Assembly: GCF_030295385.1 (NCBI RefSeq)
Contig: NZ_AP027079.1
Coordinates: forward strand, 2,604,001-2,668,000
Length of the DNA stretch: 64,000 bases
Source: Geothrix oryzae
GTDB taxonomy: Bacteria; Acidobacteriota; Holophagae; Holophagales; Holophagaceae
Direction of reading: 5' to 3'
Part shown: in pieces, positions 44,677-53,766 of the stretch
Layout: every line of letters starts with the position of its first letter
How positions within the stretch are numbered: position 1 is the stretch's first letter
The notes under the pieces: model-generated
What the model saw: the letters and a program-made list of their open reading frames with translations, nothing else
Told to the model about the DNA's origin: nothing
Database searches by the model: none
Program-made: the position numbers and the translations under genes

Positions 44677-46041
44677 TTAGGTCGCCGCCTTGAACGGAAC
44701 CACATTCTCTGCCGGGAGGTAGAGACCAAGGGACGGGGCCAGCTTTCGAATCGACTCCGCCACCGCGTTGGGCGCGAGGTGGCCGTAGTGCTTCTCCACC
44801 ATCCGGGTTCCCGTATGGCCCAGCTGCTGGGCGATGTAGGCCAAGGGAATGCCCGCATTGACCAAGGTCGAGGCATAGGAGTGACGGAGTTGATGGAAGT
44901 TCAAAGGCTCGATGCTGGCTCGCTTGCAGGCCTCACTCATTTCCCGGAACTGCTCACTGGCCTTCCAGTGGCGGAGGATGGGAATGTCCTTTCGAGCCCC
45001 GTTCCGGGTGGGATAGCTGGTTCGTTGGAATAGGACCTCATCGGCCTTCCGCCCTCCAGTCATCTTTCGGAAGAATTCCTTGCCCTCCTCGGTCAGGAAC
45101 ACATGGCGTGGCTTCCCACCCTTGGCCACGGGGATGTGCACGGTGCCAGAGGTCTCGTCATAGTCCCGAACCACCATGCGGGTGATCTCCCCGTAGCGAG
45201 CCCCGGTCAGGAGCGCGGCCTGAACCACCAACTTGAACTCCGGATCGCAGGCCCCCACCAGGGCCCCTTGCTCCTCAATGCTCAGGAATCGAGTGCGAGC
45301 CTGAGTGGCCCCCCGGAAGGGTTTCAACTCCCGCCAGGCTTCGCCGGAACAGGCCGTTCGCTTTCGGTGCAGGGCCAGGTTGAGTGCCGCTTTCAGCACC
45401 GAGAGCACCCGGTTTGCCGTGGCTCGACGCTGTCGCTTCCCCTCTTCCGTGGTTGGGGCTGCTTTCACGGCCGGTTCACTGGCTGTTTTCTTCGTGCGGA
45501 CGCGGGCGGGCTGGGACGCCAGGGCTTCGTGCCATCGCTCGAGGCGTGACCGGGTGAGCCGGGCGACTTCGAGGTTCCCGAGGGTCGGCAGGATGTGGGC
45601 ACGGACCACGGAGCCCATCTGCTCGCCACTCTTCACCCCGCGGCGGATGCAGTCCTTCTGGTAGTCCTCCATGGCGTAGGCCACGGTATAGGGCCCCTTC
45701 CGGCTCTCTTCTCCGGTGATGAGCGTCCTGGCCGCCTGGATCCATTCCCGGGCCTTCTCCTGGGCCTGGGCGTAATTCAGCACCTGCTGACCGTCCGCTT
45801 CGGTGTAGTCGTCCGCGGTGCCAAGCGTCGTCATGCTCCGCTTCTTGGTCTCGACATCGAAAAACTTCGCCAGCCAGCGTCCAGCGGCCCGGTTTTTGGG
45901 CCGGTAGTAGCCCAAGGACTGCCCCTCCTCGAGGCCGGTCCAGTAGGGTTCCTTCCGGGGCAGGAGCTTCAACCGAGGGGTCGGGTACTCGAGTCGACCA
46001 TCGCGTTTGGAGCGTCCCAAGGGGCACCTCTCATCCGGCAT
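44677..46041 (-). CDS. Tyrosine recombinase (site-specific integrase)
   Basis: 454 residues. Catalytic residues: R282 (TGARYGEI), H383 and R386 (HQLRHSY), H409 (LGHTG) and the nucleophile Y419 (EKHYGH). The N-terminal 115 residues bind arm sites, and an Ala/Thr/Lys-rich linker lies near 180-210. It lies next to attR with its 5' end facing the junction, the usual place for a tRNA-targeting integrase. ATG 46041 is preferred; an in-frame ATG 46080 is possible. The 11-bp arm-type repeats overlap its start, hinting at self-regulation. It is phage-type, not an integron IntI. Confidence 0.92.
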   Translation of the reverse strand: MPDERCPLGRSKRDGRLEYPTPRLKLLPRKEPYWTGLEEGQSLGYYRPKNRAAGRWLAKFFDVETKKRSMTTLGTADDYTEADGQQVLNYAQAQEKAREWIQAARTLITGEESRKGPYTVAYAMEDYQKDCIRRGVKSGEQMGSVVRAHILPTLGNLEVARLTRSRLERWHEALASQPARVRTKKTASEPAVKAAPTTEEGKRQRRATANRVLSVLKAALNLALHRKRTACSGEAWRELKPFRGATQARTRFLSIEEQGALVGACDPEFKLVVQAALLTGARYGEITRMVVRDYDETSGTVHIPVAKGGKPRHVFLTEEGKEFFRKMTGGRKADEVLFQRTSYPTRNGARKDIPILRHWKASEQFREMSEACKRASIEPLNFHQLRHSYASTLVNAGIPLAYIAQQLGHTGTRMVEKHYGHLAPNAVAESIRKLAPSLGLYLPAENVVPFKAAT

Positions 46042-46067
46042 ACATCCGGCACAGACATCCCCAGAAT
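46030..46067 (+). repeat. Right pair of 11-bp repeats, candidate integrase arm sites
   Basis: Two tandem ATCCGGCA units (ATCCGGCATAC then ATCCGGCACAG) followed by ACATCCCCAG, the same order and orientation as 35254-35290. They overlap the integrase start codon. A pair AAGTCCG/AAAGTCCG (46124-46130, 46143-46150), 20 bases apart, lies nearer to attR and may also be bound. Confidence 0.6.
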
Positions 46068-46160
46068 AGGGCGGACCCATCCGACGAGCAATGGACTATT
46101 TTACTGACTCTATTAGTCTTCTGAAGTCCGTCTTCGGTCAGCAAAGTCCGATGATGGATT

Positions 46161-46205
46161 CTTTCACGGCGGTAACACGGGTTCAAATCCCGTTAGCCCT
46201 ACCAA
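46161..46205 (+). repeat. attR: second copy of the tRNA-Glu 3' end
   Basis: Exact copy of 35144-35188. Without the island this would be the native tail of tRNA-Glu. It is a fragment and not a gene: the acceptor, D and left anticodon arms are absent. Confidence 0.92.
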
Positions 46206-46208
46206 AAA

Positions 46209-46232
46209 AGAGCCTAGAGAAATCTAGGCTCT
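46209..46232 (+). terminator. Native tRNA terminator beyond attR
   Basis: Ten-pair stem with a GAAA loop; inner pairs equal the hairpin at 35191, outer pairs differ by compensated changes. The U run is weak (CTACTTG). Confidence 0.7.
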
Positions 46233-46535
46233 ACTTGTATAAATAAGGCTCTGCGCACCTGCGGGTGGACTGAACGCTCCAAAAAGCGCTCCAATGGGAG
46301 CGTTTTCTCATTTGACGGCGATCGTGTGGCCTGTCCAGCAGGAGGGCCCGCTGAGGTCGGATGGCTGACGGCAGCCGCAGGCCGACCTGGCCGAGGGCTT
46401 GGTCGCCTTGCCGAAGTTGACCGCATCGGCAGACCCCTACCTGGAGCCGGAAGCCTGGAGAAGTCCACGGACATTTTCTGTCCAAACCGGTGTGGCAGGA
46501 TGGTCTGGAACTTAGTCTGTCCTTGAGATGCCTGC
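46233..46535 (+). other. Gap between attR and addB with one hairpin
   Basis: About 300 bases with no supported gene. AACGCTCC (46273-46280) pairs with GGAGCGTT (46297-46304), followed by TTCTC: a possible second terminator. The addB promoter should be in the rest but I cannot place it. Confidence 0.4.
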
Positions 46536-49487
46536 ATGAGCTACGACCCCTTTGATGGCGTGCTGCTGAACGACCCCCGACCGCCTGTGTCGGGTGCCGT
46601 CAGCCTCATGCTGCATCTGCGGGTGGCGAGAAGACTGGCCAAGGCCCAGGGACGCACAGCGGGTCCCGGCCTGGAGGCGCTGAAGGCACGCGCCCAGGCC
46701 TGCCGGGAGCTGCTGGCACAAGGGCTCCTGCCTGCTACCCTGCGGCACTTGCAGGCACATGGGCTGGACCTTGGCCTTCCCAAAGCCGCCCACAGCTTGG
46801 CCAGCGTGCTCGCCCACTTGGAGGCCTACCTCAAGGAGGTCGAAACGGGCGGCTACCTGGAGCCGGACCTGGCCCTCTGGCACGCCGTGGACCTGGAGCT
46901 TTCTGGAAAGCGGGGGCTCTGGATCGAGCGGACCGAAGCCGATGGGCCCATCGAGGCCGGGCTCCGCGACCTGGTGCCTTCGCGTCTGCGTGCCCTGGCC
47001 TGCGTGCCGGGCCTGGGTGGTGCCACGTTCAGGCTTGCTGCCCAGAAGGGCGGCGAGGCCTCAGGCCTCTTCGGCAGCGCCCAGCCCCTGGTGGCGTGGT
47101 TCCTCGATGGGCTCGAAGCCCACGGCGACAGCCTCCCCAATGACCTCGACCTTTCTGAACCGAAGGGCTGGGGATCAGCCCCCTGGTCGCCCGCCCTGGA
47201 ATCCCTGTTCGAGGGACCCCTGGACCTACGGGAACATGCCGACACCTTCCAGCGGGGGCTCGTCGAGGGTCCCCTCGACCTGCTGCGTCATGCCGTCGAA
47301 CAGGTCTGTGTCTGGCTGGACGCGGGGATCCCCCCTGCTGAGATCACCCTCATCCACCCCGAGCCTCAAGCTGTGGCCGCCTTCCTCGCGCCCTTGCTGG
47401 CAGAAGAGGGCGTGGCGCTCCATGTGCGCGGTGGTTTGGTCCCCCTCCTCGCCAGCGAAGCCTGGAGCCCGATCTGGACCCTGCTCCTGGGCGTGCAGCG
47501 GCTAGACCCCTGTGCCGTGTCTGCCGGGCTCCGCGCCTCGAAGCGCGACGACCTGCGCCACTGGGCGGACGCGCTGGCCCTCGCCGACCAGAGTGGGACA
47601 CTCGCGTTCGAAGGCAGCTTCATGCACCTGCGGGATCGCGTGAAGGACTACGCCCAAGGCATCTGGCAGGAACTGGCCGCGCTTCGGGGCACCACCCAGA
47701 CCGCCCACCGATGGGCCGAGCGCCTGGAATCCCTGGCCACCACGCTGCGGCTGCCCATGGATCCCGACGATTTCTATTCGCCACTGGGCCTCCTCAAGGA
47801 AGCCTGGGGGCTCGAAACCTGGACCTTCGCCGACATGCTCCTGGCGCTGGAGGCTTTCCTGGATGCGGCGCGCAGCAGCGAGATCCCCCGGGCCGTCGAG
47901 GGCTTGCGCCTGGTGACCCCGAGCACGATCCTCGACGACTGGAGCGGCGCCCGCGCCACCCTGATTCTCGACCTCTCCGAAGGTGCCTGGCCCAGCCGCC
48001 CTGCCGAGAACCCCGACTTGGATGGTGACCGCAAGGCCGCCATCAACCATGCGCTGCTCGCCTGGAGCCAGGTGGAACCGTCAGCGATCTTCCCCCCTGC
48101 CCTGCAGCGGTTCTGGCTGCCCCGCAGCGAGCATGGCGACCAGATCCCCCGTGCCTTTCAGCGGGAGGCCTACGCCTTCAACAAGGTGCTGGCCATGACC
48201 CGCGAGCGCCTGGTGGTGCTCAGTCCCGCCCAGGATGAGGATGGCCGCATGACATCCCAGGGACCTTTCTGGACGGCGCTGGAAGGTGCGGCTCCGTGGC
48301 GTACGGATTCTGCGCCGCACAGCCGCCTGCGCTGGCGCTGGGAAGGCCACGATCAGTCCCCTCGCCACCAGGCCCGGGCCACCGCCGCCCAGGCCCACCC
48401 GGCCAGCGAGGCGCTGCTGGCGGAGGCGTCCGTCTTCGACCGTGCTCCAGGCCTCAGGACCGCTTGGCTCAAGGGGCAGGACAGCGCCAGCCCCACGGCG
48501 CTCGAGGGCCTCGCCAAGTGCCCCTTCCGCTCCCTTGCCGAGCGGGTGTGGGGTTTGCAGACCTTCGATGCGCGCACCCGGATGTCCATGGCCGTAGGCA
48601 TCCTCGTCCACCACATCATGGAGGAGGCCCTTGCGCCCTTCGTGGGCGTTGAGGATTGGCCGACCGCCTTCCAGACAGCACTGGGGCTTGGTCCCGAGGC
48701 CAGCGCCGATGACCTCATCCCCCACCTGCAATCCCTTTGGCAGGACCGCCAGGACCCGTGGCTGAAGGAACTGGACCGCCACACCCCGCAGGGGCAGTGG
48801 CCCCAGGCCGTGCTGCGCCTGGAGTCCCTGCTCCCGAACCTGGCGGCGGCCCTGCTGCGGGATGTCCAGGCCGAATCCCCCGAGAAGGGTGAATTCGTGT
48901 TGCTCGACCCAACGCGCCTGCCTGCTCCGAAGGCCAAGAAAGCCGCAGCACCCCCACCGGAGACCTGGCGCCGAACCCTCCTGGCCCTTGAGGGCACTCT
49001 GGGTCCGGTGGCCATGAATCTGGGTGAGGGACGCACCCTCCTTGTCAGCGGCAATGTCGATCGAATCGAGCGCTGGACCAGCGACAGCCTCTCCTTCCTG
49101 CGGGTGGTGGACTACAAAACCTCGAAGGAGACCTACCTCAAGGCCTACGCCGAGGACGAGGCACCCTTCGCGTCGCACCTCCAGACTCCGCTTTACATGC
49201 TCCTCGCGGAGCAGGTCTACCCGAGCGAACGGGCCACGGCGGTGCTCTTCCCCCTGCGTGACGAGGAGCCAAAGCCCTTCACCAAACATCTCGTCACCCT
49301 GGCCGAGGCCGGGCCCGGCGGAGCCTGGCGCGAGAAGCTGCTGACGAACCTCGCCCGCTTCGATGCGCGGCTGGAGTCAGGGGACTTCCCGCCGACTCCT
49401 GGCGAGCACTGCAGCCAGTGCCAGTTGGCGGCCCTCTGTGGGCGCCCCGTGGATGTGACCGTTGAGACTGATGGGGAGGGGGACTGA
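46536..49487 (+). CDS. addB: AddB-type PD-(D/E)XK nuclease of the recombination complex
   Basis: 983 residues. The C-terminal PD-(D/E)XK nuclease has GNVDRIERW and VVDYKTSK; a Cys cluster (KCPFRSL near residue 659 and HCSQCQLAALCG near 955) fits the 4Fe-4S cluster of AddB proteins. The N-terminal helicase-like region is divergent, as usual for this subunit. It pairs with AddA in the double-strand end processing that feeds RecA. The stop is one base before the addA start. Family identity rests on motifs and the partner, since AddB-type proteins are weakly conserved. Confidence 0.85.
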   Translation: MSYDPFDGVLLNDPRPPVSGAVSLMLHLRVARRLAKAQGRTAGPGLEALKARAQACRELLAQGLLPATLRHLQAHGLDLGLPKAAHSLASVLAHLEAYLKEVETGGYLEPDLALWHAVDLELSGKRGLWIERTEADGPIEAGLRDLVPSRLRALACVPGLGGATFRLAAQKGGEASGLFGSAQPLVAWFLDGLEAHGDSLPNDLDLSEPKGWGSAPWSPALESLFEGPLDLREHADTFQRGLVEGPLDLLRHAVEQVCVWLDAGIPPAEITLIHPEPQAVAAFLAPLLAEEGVALHVRGGLVPLLASEAWSPIWTLLLGVQRLDPCAVSAGLRASKRDDLRHWADALALADQSGTLAFEGSFMHLRDRVKDYAQGIWQELAALRGTTQTAHRWAERLESLATTLRLPMDPDDFYSPLGLLKEAWGLETWTFADMLLALEAFLDAARSSEIPRAVEGLRLVTPSTILDDWSGARATLILDLSEGAWPSRPAENPDLDGDRKAAINHALLAWSQVEPSAIFPPALQRFWLPRSEHGDQIPRAFQREAYAFNKVLAMTRERLVVLSPAQDEDGRMTSQGPFWTALEGAAPWRTDSAPHSRLRWRWEGHDQSPRHQARATAAQAHPASEALLAEASVFDRAPGLRTAWLKGQDSASPTALEGLAKCPFRSLAERVWGLQTFDARTRMSMAVGILVHHIMEEALAPFVGVEDWPTAFQTALGLGPEASADDLIPHLQSLWQDRQDPWLKELDRHTPQGQWPQAVLRLESLLPNLAAALLRDVQAESPEKGEFVLLDPTRLPAPKAKKAAAPPPETWRRTLLALEGTLGPVAMNLGEGRTLLVSGNVDRIERWTSDSLSFLRVVDYKTSKETYLKAYAEDEAPFASHLQTPLYMLLAEQVYPSERATAVLFPLRDEEPKPFTKHLVTLAEAGPGGAWREKLLTNLARFDARLESGDFPPTPGEHCSQCQLAALCGRPVDVTVETDGEGD

Positions 49488-49488
49488 C

Positions 49489-52400
49489 ATGCGCACCCTC
49501 GACCTGAGCGATTCCCGCATCCTCGACCAGTCGCTGGTGGTGAGCGCCAGCGCGGGATCGGGCAAGACCTTCACCCTCACGGTGCTGGTCACCGCCCGGC
49601 TGGGTCGTGGGGACATCCGCCCCTGGGAGATCCTGGCCACCACCTTCAGCGAGACCTCTGCGGCGGATCTGCGCGAGCGGCTGCTGCGCCCCCTGGACCT
49701 GCTGTCCGCCCTGGATGCGGCCGCGTGGCAGGTGCTGCTGCCCCACCTCGACGCGCCCGTGGCCAAGGACCTCGAAGTCATCCTCAGGGAGCTACCCAGC
49801 ATCCAGCACCTGAAGAAGTCTGCCGGGGAGGTGGCCCAGGCCGCGGCCCACTGGGTGAGTGCGCCCTGGATTGCGTCCCCAGCGAGGGCCCGCGCCTTCT
49901 GGCGCCGCGTGCGGCGGGAGGCGGAGCTGCTGCAGGTGTCCACCATCCACAGCCTGGCCATGCGCGTGCTGAGCAAGGGTGAGGGCAGTAACGACTCCAT
50001 CCTAGATGTGCGCCATCCCTCCCTGCTGCGGCTGCTGCGGCTGACGGTGCGCGAGTCGCTGACCCTGCCCGCCGGCCATGCCGATGAGGTGCCCGCCCGG
50101 TTGCTGTTGGCCTGGGCCGAGCAGAACTGGGAGGCGTTGTCCCAGGGCTTCGACAACCACCTCGATGCCCTTGGACACCTGACGGGTGAGGACCCCAGCC
50201 ACCACCGCGACGCGCTGATCCGTGCCCTGGCCGAGGCCCGGACCGCCCTGGCACCCTTCGCCGCAGATCCGGAGCTGGCCAAGCATCCCAGCGGCAAGGG
50301 CCTCCACAACTTCAAGAAGGAGAACCTCCTCCCGGTACCGGGTGACGGCGCTGATCTGCAGGCAAACCTCCGCTGGGCCCAGGCCCAGAGCGGGCGCGTG
50401 TCGAACCCGCCCCCTGCCTACTACTCCGACGCCTTCTGTGACGCGATGGCAACCCTCAAGCCGGTGGCCACCGCGCTGGAAGCCTGGCTGCGCTGCCTGC
50501 TGGTGAACGCGCTGCAGCGCTTCGAGGCAGAGAAACGGGCCCAAGGGTTGGCCACCTTCGGCGATCTGGTTCGCAAGGCCTTGGACAGCCTCAAGACCCA
50601 CGGACTGGAAACTCCCGCACCCAAACTGCTTCTGGTGGACGAGTACCAGGACACCTCCAAGGTGCAGGATGCCTTCCTGGAGGCCCTCGGCGCTGAGCGC
50701 ATGGTGCGTGTGGGCGATGTGAAGCAGGCCATCTACGGCTTCCGCGGCGGCGATCCCGACTTGCTGCGGGATCGGCTGGACGCCGCGGGGGAGGGCGCCT
50801 TCCGCCTCGCGTCCAACTTCCGCTCCACACCCGAGATCGTGACCCTGGCCAACACCTATGTGGACCAGGTCTGGCCGCTGCTGGATCCCACGGTCGGCGA
50901 CCTCGACGGTGCCCAGGTTCCCGTCGCCCCATCGGGGCCTCCGGTGGGATTGGTCCGCACGCCTGCGCCCTCGACTTCGGGCGACCTTCCGGCCCTGGCG
51001 GATTGGATCTCGGGCCTCTCCCGGGAGTCCGGCTGGACCGAGTCCCTAGGCGCTCCACCGAAGACCGGCAGCCGCACCCGGGCGCTTCTGCTCAAGCAGC
51101 GCACCCGCCTGCCGGGCCTCCTCCAGCGCCTCAAGGCCAAAGGAATCCAGCCCTATGTGGTGGCCAAAGAGGGTTTCTGGGACAGCCCCGGCGTGCGGCT
51201 CATCCTGGCGGCCCTGGAGGCCGTGGCCCACCCCGAGCGCCCCATCCCCTGTGCGGCGTTGCTGCGCCAGGTGGTGGGTCTGACCGATGCCGACATGGCC
51301 GCCCTGGCCCAACGCAGCGAAGGCCGTCCCGGACTGCCCGGCCTGGGTCAACTGGATCCGGAGCGGCTGCCGGAAGCCCACCGGGACGCCGCCCGATTTC
51401 TCCTCGAGCTGCGGCAGGCCTCCACCCAGACCCTCGCGGGTCGCCTGCTGCGCCATGGTGCCCTGCTCCAGGCCGTGGCTGCCCTGACGGTGCATGGCGC
51501 GCTGGAGCCCCTGCGGGCCCGGCGCAACCTGGCGGGACTGCTCGCCAAGTTGCAGGACCTGCCCGCCAGCCCCTCCGTGGCCTACGCCCTGTTGGATGAC
51601 GAGCGGAATGGCCTGGAGCGGGGCGACCTGCCCGCCTCCGTGGAAGACGCCGACCTGCTCATCCAGACGGCTCACGGGAGCAAGGGGCTGGAGTACGACG
51701 ATGTCATCCTGCCCCTGCTGAATGTGAACCCGCGCAGCTTCCGGAAGGGGGACCTGCGCACCCAGCCCGAGACCGGCGAGCTGCTGCTGGCCTGGAAGCT
51801 GGGGAAATTCACCGGGCGCGCCTATGACGACCTCAAGCCCCTGGTGGAGTCCAAACAGAAGCGCGATGAACTCAACCTGCTCTATGTGGCGCTCACCCGG
51901 GCCAAGGGGCGCCTCTGCGTGTTGCTCCAGGAGCCCAAGGATCCCAAAGAGTCCAAGCCCCCCAGCGAGTTCAAGACCTGGGCGAAGTGGGGGCAGGTCC
52001 TGGCCAGCGCCCACCCGGACTGGAAATCACTGACTGACGCGCCAACGCCGGTGCCCCTTCCGACACGGATCCCCCACACACCTGACTCACCGCCCGTGAG
52101 AACGCCCCTGGCCGACATCAGCCTGCCCGCCGATGCCCATGACGACCTTCCCGGCGATACCCGCAGCAAGGCCCGCCAGGAAGGGGAAACCATGCATGCC
52201 TACCTCCGGGATCTCCTCGTGCGTTGGGAGGATCCGGAGGCCTTCCAGGCCTGCCTCACCAACGCTCCGCCCGTGGCCCACGCCCGTGAGAACGCCCTGC
52301 GCTTCCTGGAACAGTTCGAGGCCAAGGGTTGGCGCCCCCTCCGCCGCCGGACGGAACTGCCCCTCGCGGGGGCGGCGAGCAGCGGCGCCCTCGGCCGAGC

Positions 52401-52593
52401 CGATCTGGTGGTCTGGGAGGACGACCGTATCCACCTCCTGGACTTCAAGCACTCGAAGGCCTTCGACGAGGCGGAACTGGCCGGCTACCGGGATCAGCTG
52501 GCCCGCTACGCGAAGGCGCTGGAAGCCCGGGAGGGCGGAATCGTGGACGCCTGGCTGGTGGCGCTGAAATCCGGCGACTGGATACTGACCTAG
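49489..52593 (+). CDS. addA: AddA-type UvrD-like helicase/nuclease
   Basis: 1034 residues. UvrD helicase motifs: Walker A SASAGSGKT (19-27), VSTIHSLAM, LLVDEYQDTS, YGFRGGDP, QTAHGSKGLEYDDV and YVALTRAKGRL. The C-terminal nuclease has GRADLVVWEDDR and LDFKHSK near residue 985. AddA unwinds and cuts DNA ends with AddB. A strong ribosome site (GGGGAGGGGG) precedes ATG 49489. It is slightly shorter than B. subtilis AddA (about 1230). Confidence 0.9.
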   Translation: MRTLDLSDSRILDQSLVVSASAGSGKTFTLTVLVTARLGRGDIRPWEILATTFSETSAADLRERLLRPLDLLSALDAAAWQVLLPHLDAPVAKDLEVILRELPSIQHLKKSAGEVAQAAAHWVSAPWIASPARARAFWRRVRREAELLQVSTIHSLAMRVLSKGEGSNDSILDVRHPSLLRLLRLTVRESLTLPAGHADEVPARLLLAWAEQNWEALSQGFDNHLDALGHLTGEDPSHHRDALIRALAEARTALAPFAADPELAKHPSGKGLHNFKKENLLPVPGDGADLQANLRWAQAQSGRVSNPPPAYYSDAFCDAMATLKPVATALEAWLRCLLVNALQRFEAEKRAQGLATFGDLVRKALDSLKTHGLETPAPKLLLVDEYQDTSKVQDAFLEALGAERMVRVGDVKQAIYGFRGGDPDLLRDRLDAAGEGAFRLASNFRSTPEIVTLANTYVDQVWPLLDPTVGDLDGAQVPVAPSGPPVGLVRTPAPSTSGDLPALADWISGLSRESGWTESLGAPPKTGSRTRALLLKQRTRLPGLLQRLKAKGIQPYVVAKEGFWDSPGVRLILAALEAVAHPERPIPCAALLRQVVGLTDADMAALAQRSEGRPGLPGLGQLDPERLPEAHRDAARFLLELRQASTQTLAGRLLRHGALLQAVAALTVHGALEPLRARRNLAGLLAKLQDLPASPSVAYALLDDERNGLERGDLPASVEDADLLIQTAHGSKGLEYDDVILPLLNVNPRSFRKGDLRTQPETGELLLAWKLGKFTGRAYDDLKPLVESKQKRDELNLLYVALTRAKGRLCVLLQEPKDPKESKPPSEFKTWAKWGQVLASAHPDWKSLTDAPTPVPLPTRIPHTPDSPPVRTPLADISLPADAHDDLPGDTRSKARQEGETMHAYLRDLLVRWEDPEAFQACLTNAPPVAHARENALRFLEQFEAKGWRPLRRRTELPLAGAASSGALGRADLVVWEDDRIHLLDFKHSKAFDEAELAGYRDQLARYAKALEAREGGIVDAWLVALKSGDWILT

Positions 52594-52667
52594 CCCTCCG
52601 GGCAGGATCAGGATTCGACACCCCATGTCCAATGGGTGGATCGACCCTGGGGTTCTGGAGGTGATCC

Positions 52668-52964
52668 ATGAGCCTGTCGAATCCGCTTCTGCTTCCCCTG
52701 CCCCTGACGCACCATGCCCGGAGAAGGATGGATGGCCGCCGCATCCCCAGCGAAGCCGTGGAGGCGGTTTTGGCCTATGGCCGGGCGGTCTGGGCGCGGG
52801 GGGCGCAGATCTACGCCCTGGGCAGGAAGGAGGTCGAGCGGGCCTCCCGGCGCGGGCTGGATCTCCGGCCCTTCGCGGGCCTCCAGGTCGTCTGCGCGGC
52901 CAACGGCGATGTGCTGACGGTCTACCGGAACCACGACTTCAAGCCGCTTCGGAGGTCGGCATGA
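52668..52964 (+). CDS. DUF4258-like small protein
   Basis: 98 residues. The pattern H-A-R-R-R-M-D-G-R-R (THHARRRMDG), then VLAYGRAVWARG, LGRKEVE, and LQVVCAANGDVLTVYRN matches the DUF4258 family, small single-domain proteins whose fold is related to RelE-like toxins in some cases. No antitoxin is seen beside it. GGAGG lies before ATG 52668. It overlaps the following gene by four bases (ATGA). Confidence 0.72.
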   Translation: MSLSNPLLLPLPLTHHARRRMDGRRIPSEAVEAVLAYGRAVWARGAQIYALGRKEVERASRRGLDLRPFAGLQVVCAANGDVLTVYRNHDFKPLRRSA

Positions 52965-53368
52965 GCCTCCTCCTCGAGGTGAAGCCGTTGGCGCAGGAGC
53001 CCCGGAGCGGAACCTGGCAGGGCTGGTGGCGGCACGGCCTCCGGGAAGGTCACGAGGCGCTCAGCCTCACCATCGCAAGCGGCCGGGTTCGGGGCGCGGG
53101 CCAGGATCAAGACGGGCGTTTCTCCCTGGAGGGCGAGGTCCGTCCCGACGGCACCGCCACGCTTACCAAGCGCTACACCCAGCCCCTGGTGGCCGTTCCC
53201 TCCGGCTTGGCCTATCAGGGCCAGTGGAACGGCCGGGTCATCCGGGGCACCTGGGCGGATGAGGCCTCGGTCTGCGGCCGCGGTCCGTTCCTCTTGTGGC
53301 CAAGCAGCGAAGAACGCCGTGCCCCGGCCACGGACCCGGCCCACCTTCCGCGCCCGCTCACTTCCTGA
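52961..53368 (+). CDS. Small beta-rich protein, unknown function
   Basis: 135 residues. The middle is a regular beta pattern (GTWQGWWRH, RVRGAGQDQDGRFSLEGEV, YQGQWNGRVIRGTW), which looks like a small lipocalin-like or streptavidin-like barrel, with no signal peptide. I cannot assign a function. The ATG at 52961 overlaps the stop of the DUF4258 gene, indicating translational coupling. It converges on the DUF3606 gene with an 11-base overlap. Confidence 0.6.
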   Translation: MSLLLEVKPLAQEPRSGTWQGWWRHGLREGHEALSLTIASGRVRGAGQDQDGRFSLEGEVRPDGTATLTKRYTQPLVAVPSGLAYQGQWNGRVIRGTWADEASVCGRGPFLLWPSSEERRAPATDPAHLPRPLTS

Positions 53369-53534
53369 GGTAGCGCTTCACATCCTTGACCACGGGACCC
53401 ACGACCAGGACCGCCTGCTGGATCTTCTCGGTGGACACGCTGAAGCGGATCGCCCAGCTCCGCAGATCGTAGGGCTGATGGACATTGATCCGCTCCTGCA
53501 ACTCAGGCTGGCGGATCGCCAGATCGACGGACAC
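53358..53534 (-). CDS. DUF3606 family small protein
   Basis: 58 residues from GTG 53534, with GGAGG four bases upstream (minus strand). The motif INVHQPYDLRSWAIRFSV and QAVLVVGPVVKDVKRYL fit the DUF3606 family (Asn-x-x-x-x-Y-x-x-x-x-W, then a short helix), small soluble proteins of unknown role. A longer frame to 53594 exists but lacks conserved sequence. Confidence 0.75.
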   Translation of the reverse strand: MSVDLAIRQPELQERINVHQPYDLRSWAIRFSVSTEKIQQAVLVVGPVVKDVKRYLRK

Positions 53535-53766
53535 GGAACCTCCTGGGGATGGGGACCCGGCGGGGGCGGGGGATCCCGGCCGAGTTCCCTGCATGGCGGA
53601 TCCTAGGGCCCTCTCCCGGGATCGACCGAGGCCTTTCCCCGAACGGTCGTTTTCGGCGCCCGAACGGACGCGCCCGGCGGCCCGGGTTCGCCAGGGTGGG
53701 CCGTTTGCGCCACCCGGTGGGGTTCCCGGGGCCTTCCACGGTTGAAGTCGTGTTTACATACCGTTC

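Larger units (their letters stand above)
35144..46205. mobile_element. Integrative genomic island in tRNA-Glu, about 11 kb
   Basis: Bounded by 45-bp direct repeats of the tRNA-Glu 3' part. It carries, from left: three integron-type gene cassettes, an HNH nuclease, a nuclease-helicase with a MazG partner, 23-bp iterons, a RepA-like ATPase, an AlpA/Xis-like protein, an unknown protein and a tyrosine recombinase at the right end. There are no capsid, conjugation or relaxase genes, so it resembles a satellite or an integrated plasmid-like element with a defence cargo. The cassettes are clearly lower in G+C than the chromosome. Confidence 0.9.

Noticed and set aside
44677..46041. Tyrosine recombinase as the integrase of the cassette array
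   Set aside because: It has the catalytic tetrad of phage-type integrases and sits by the tRNA repeat at the far end of the island; the extra patch typical of IntI is not seen. It serves the island, not attC sites.
46161..46205. Second tRNA-Glu gene
   Set aside because: Only the 3' part is present, with no acceptor 5' strand or D arm. It is attR.
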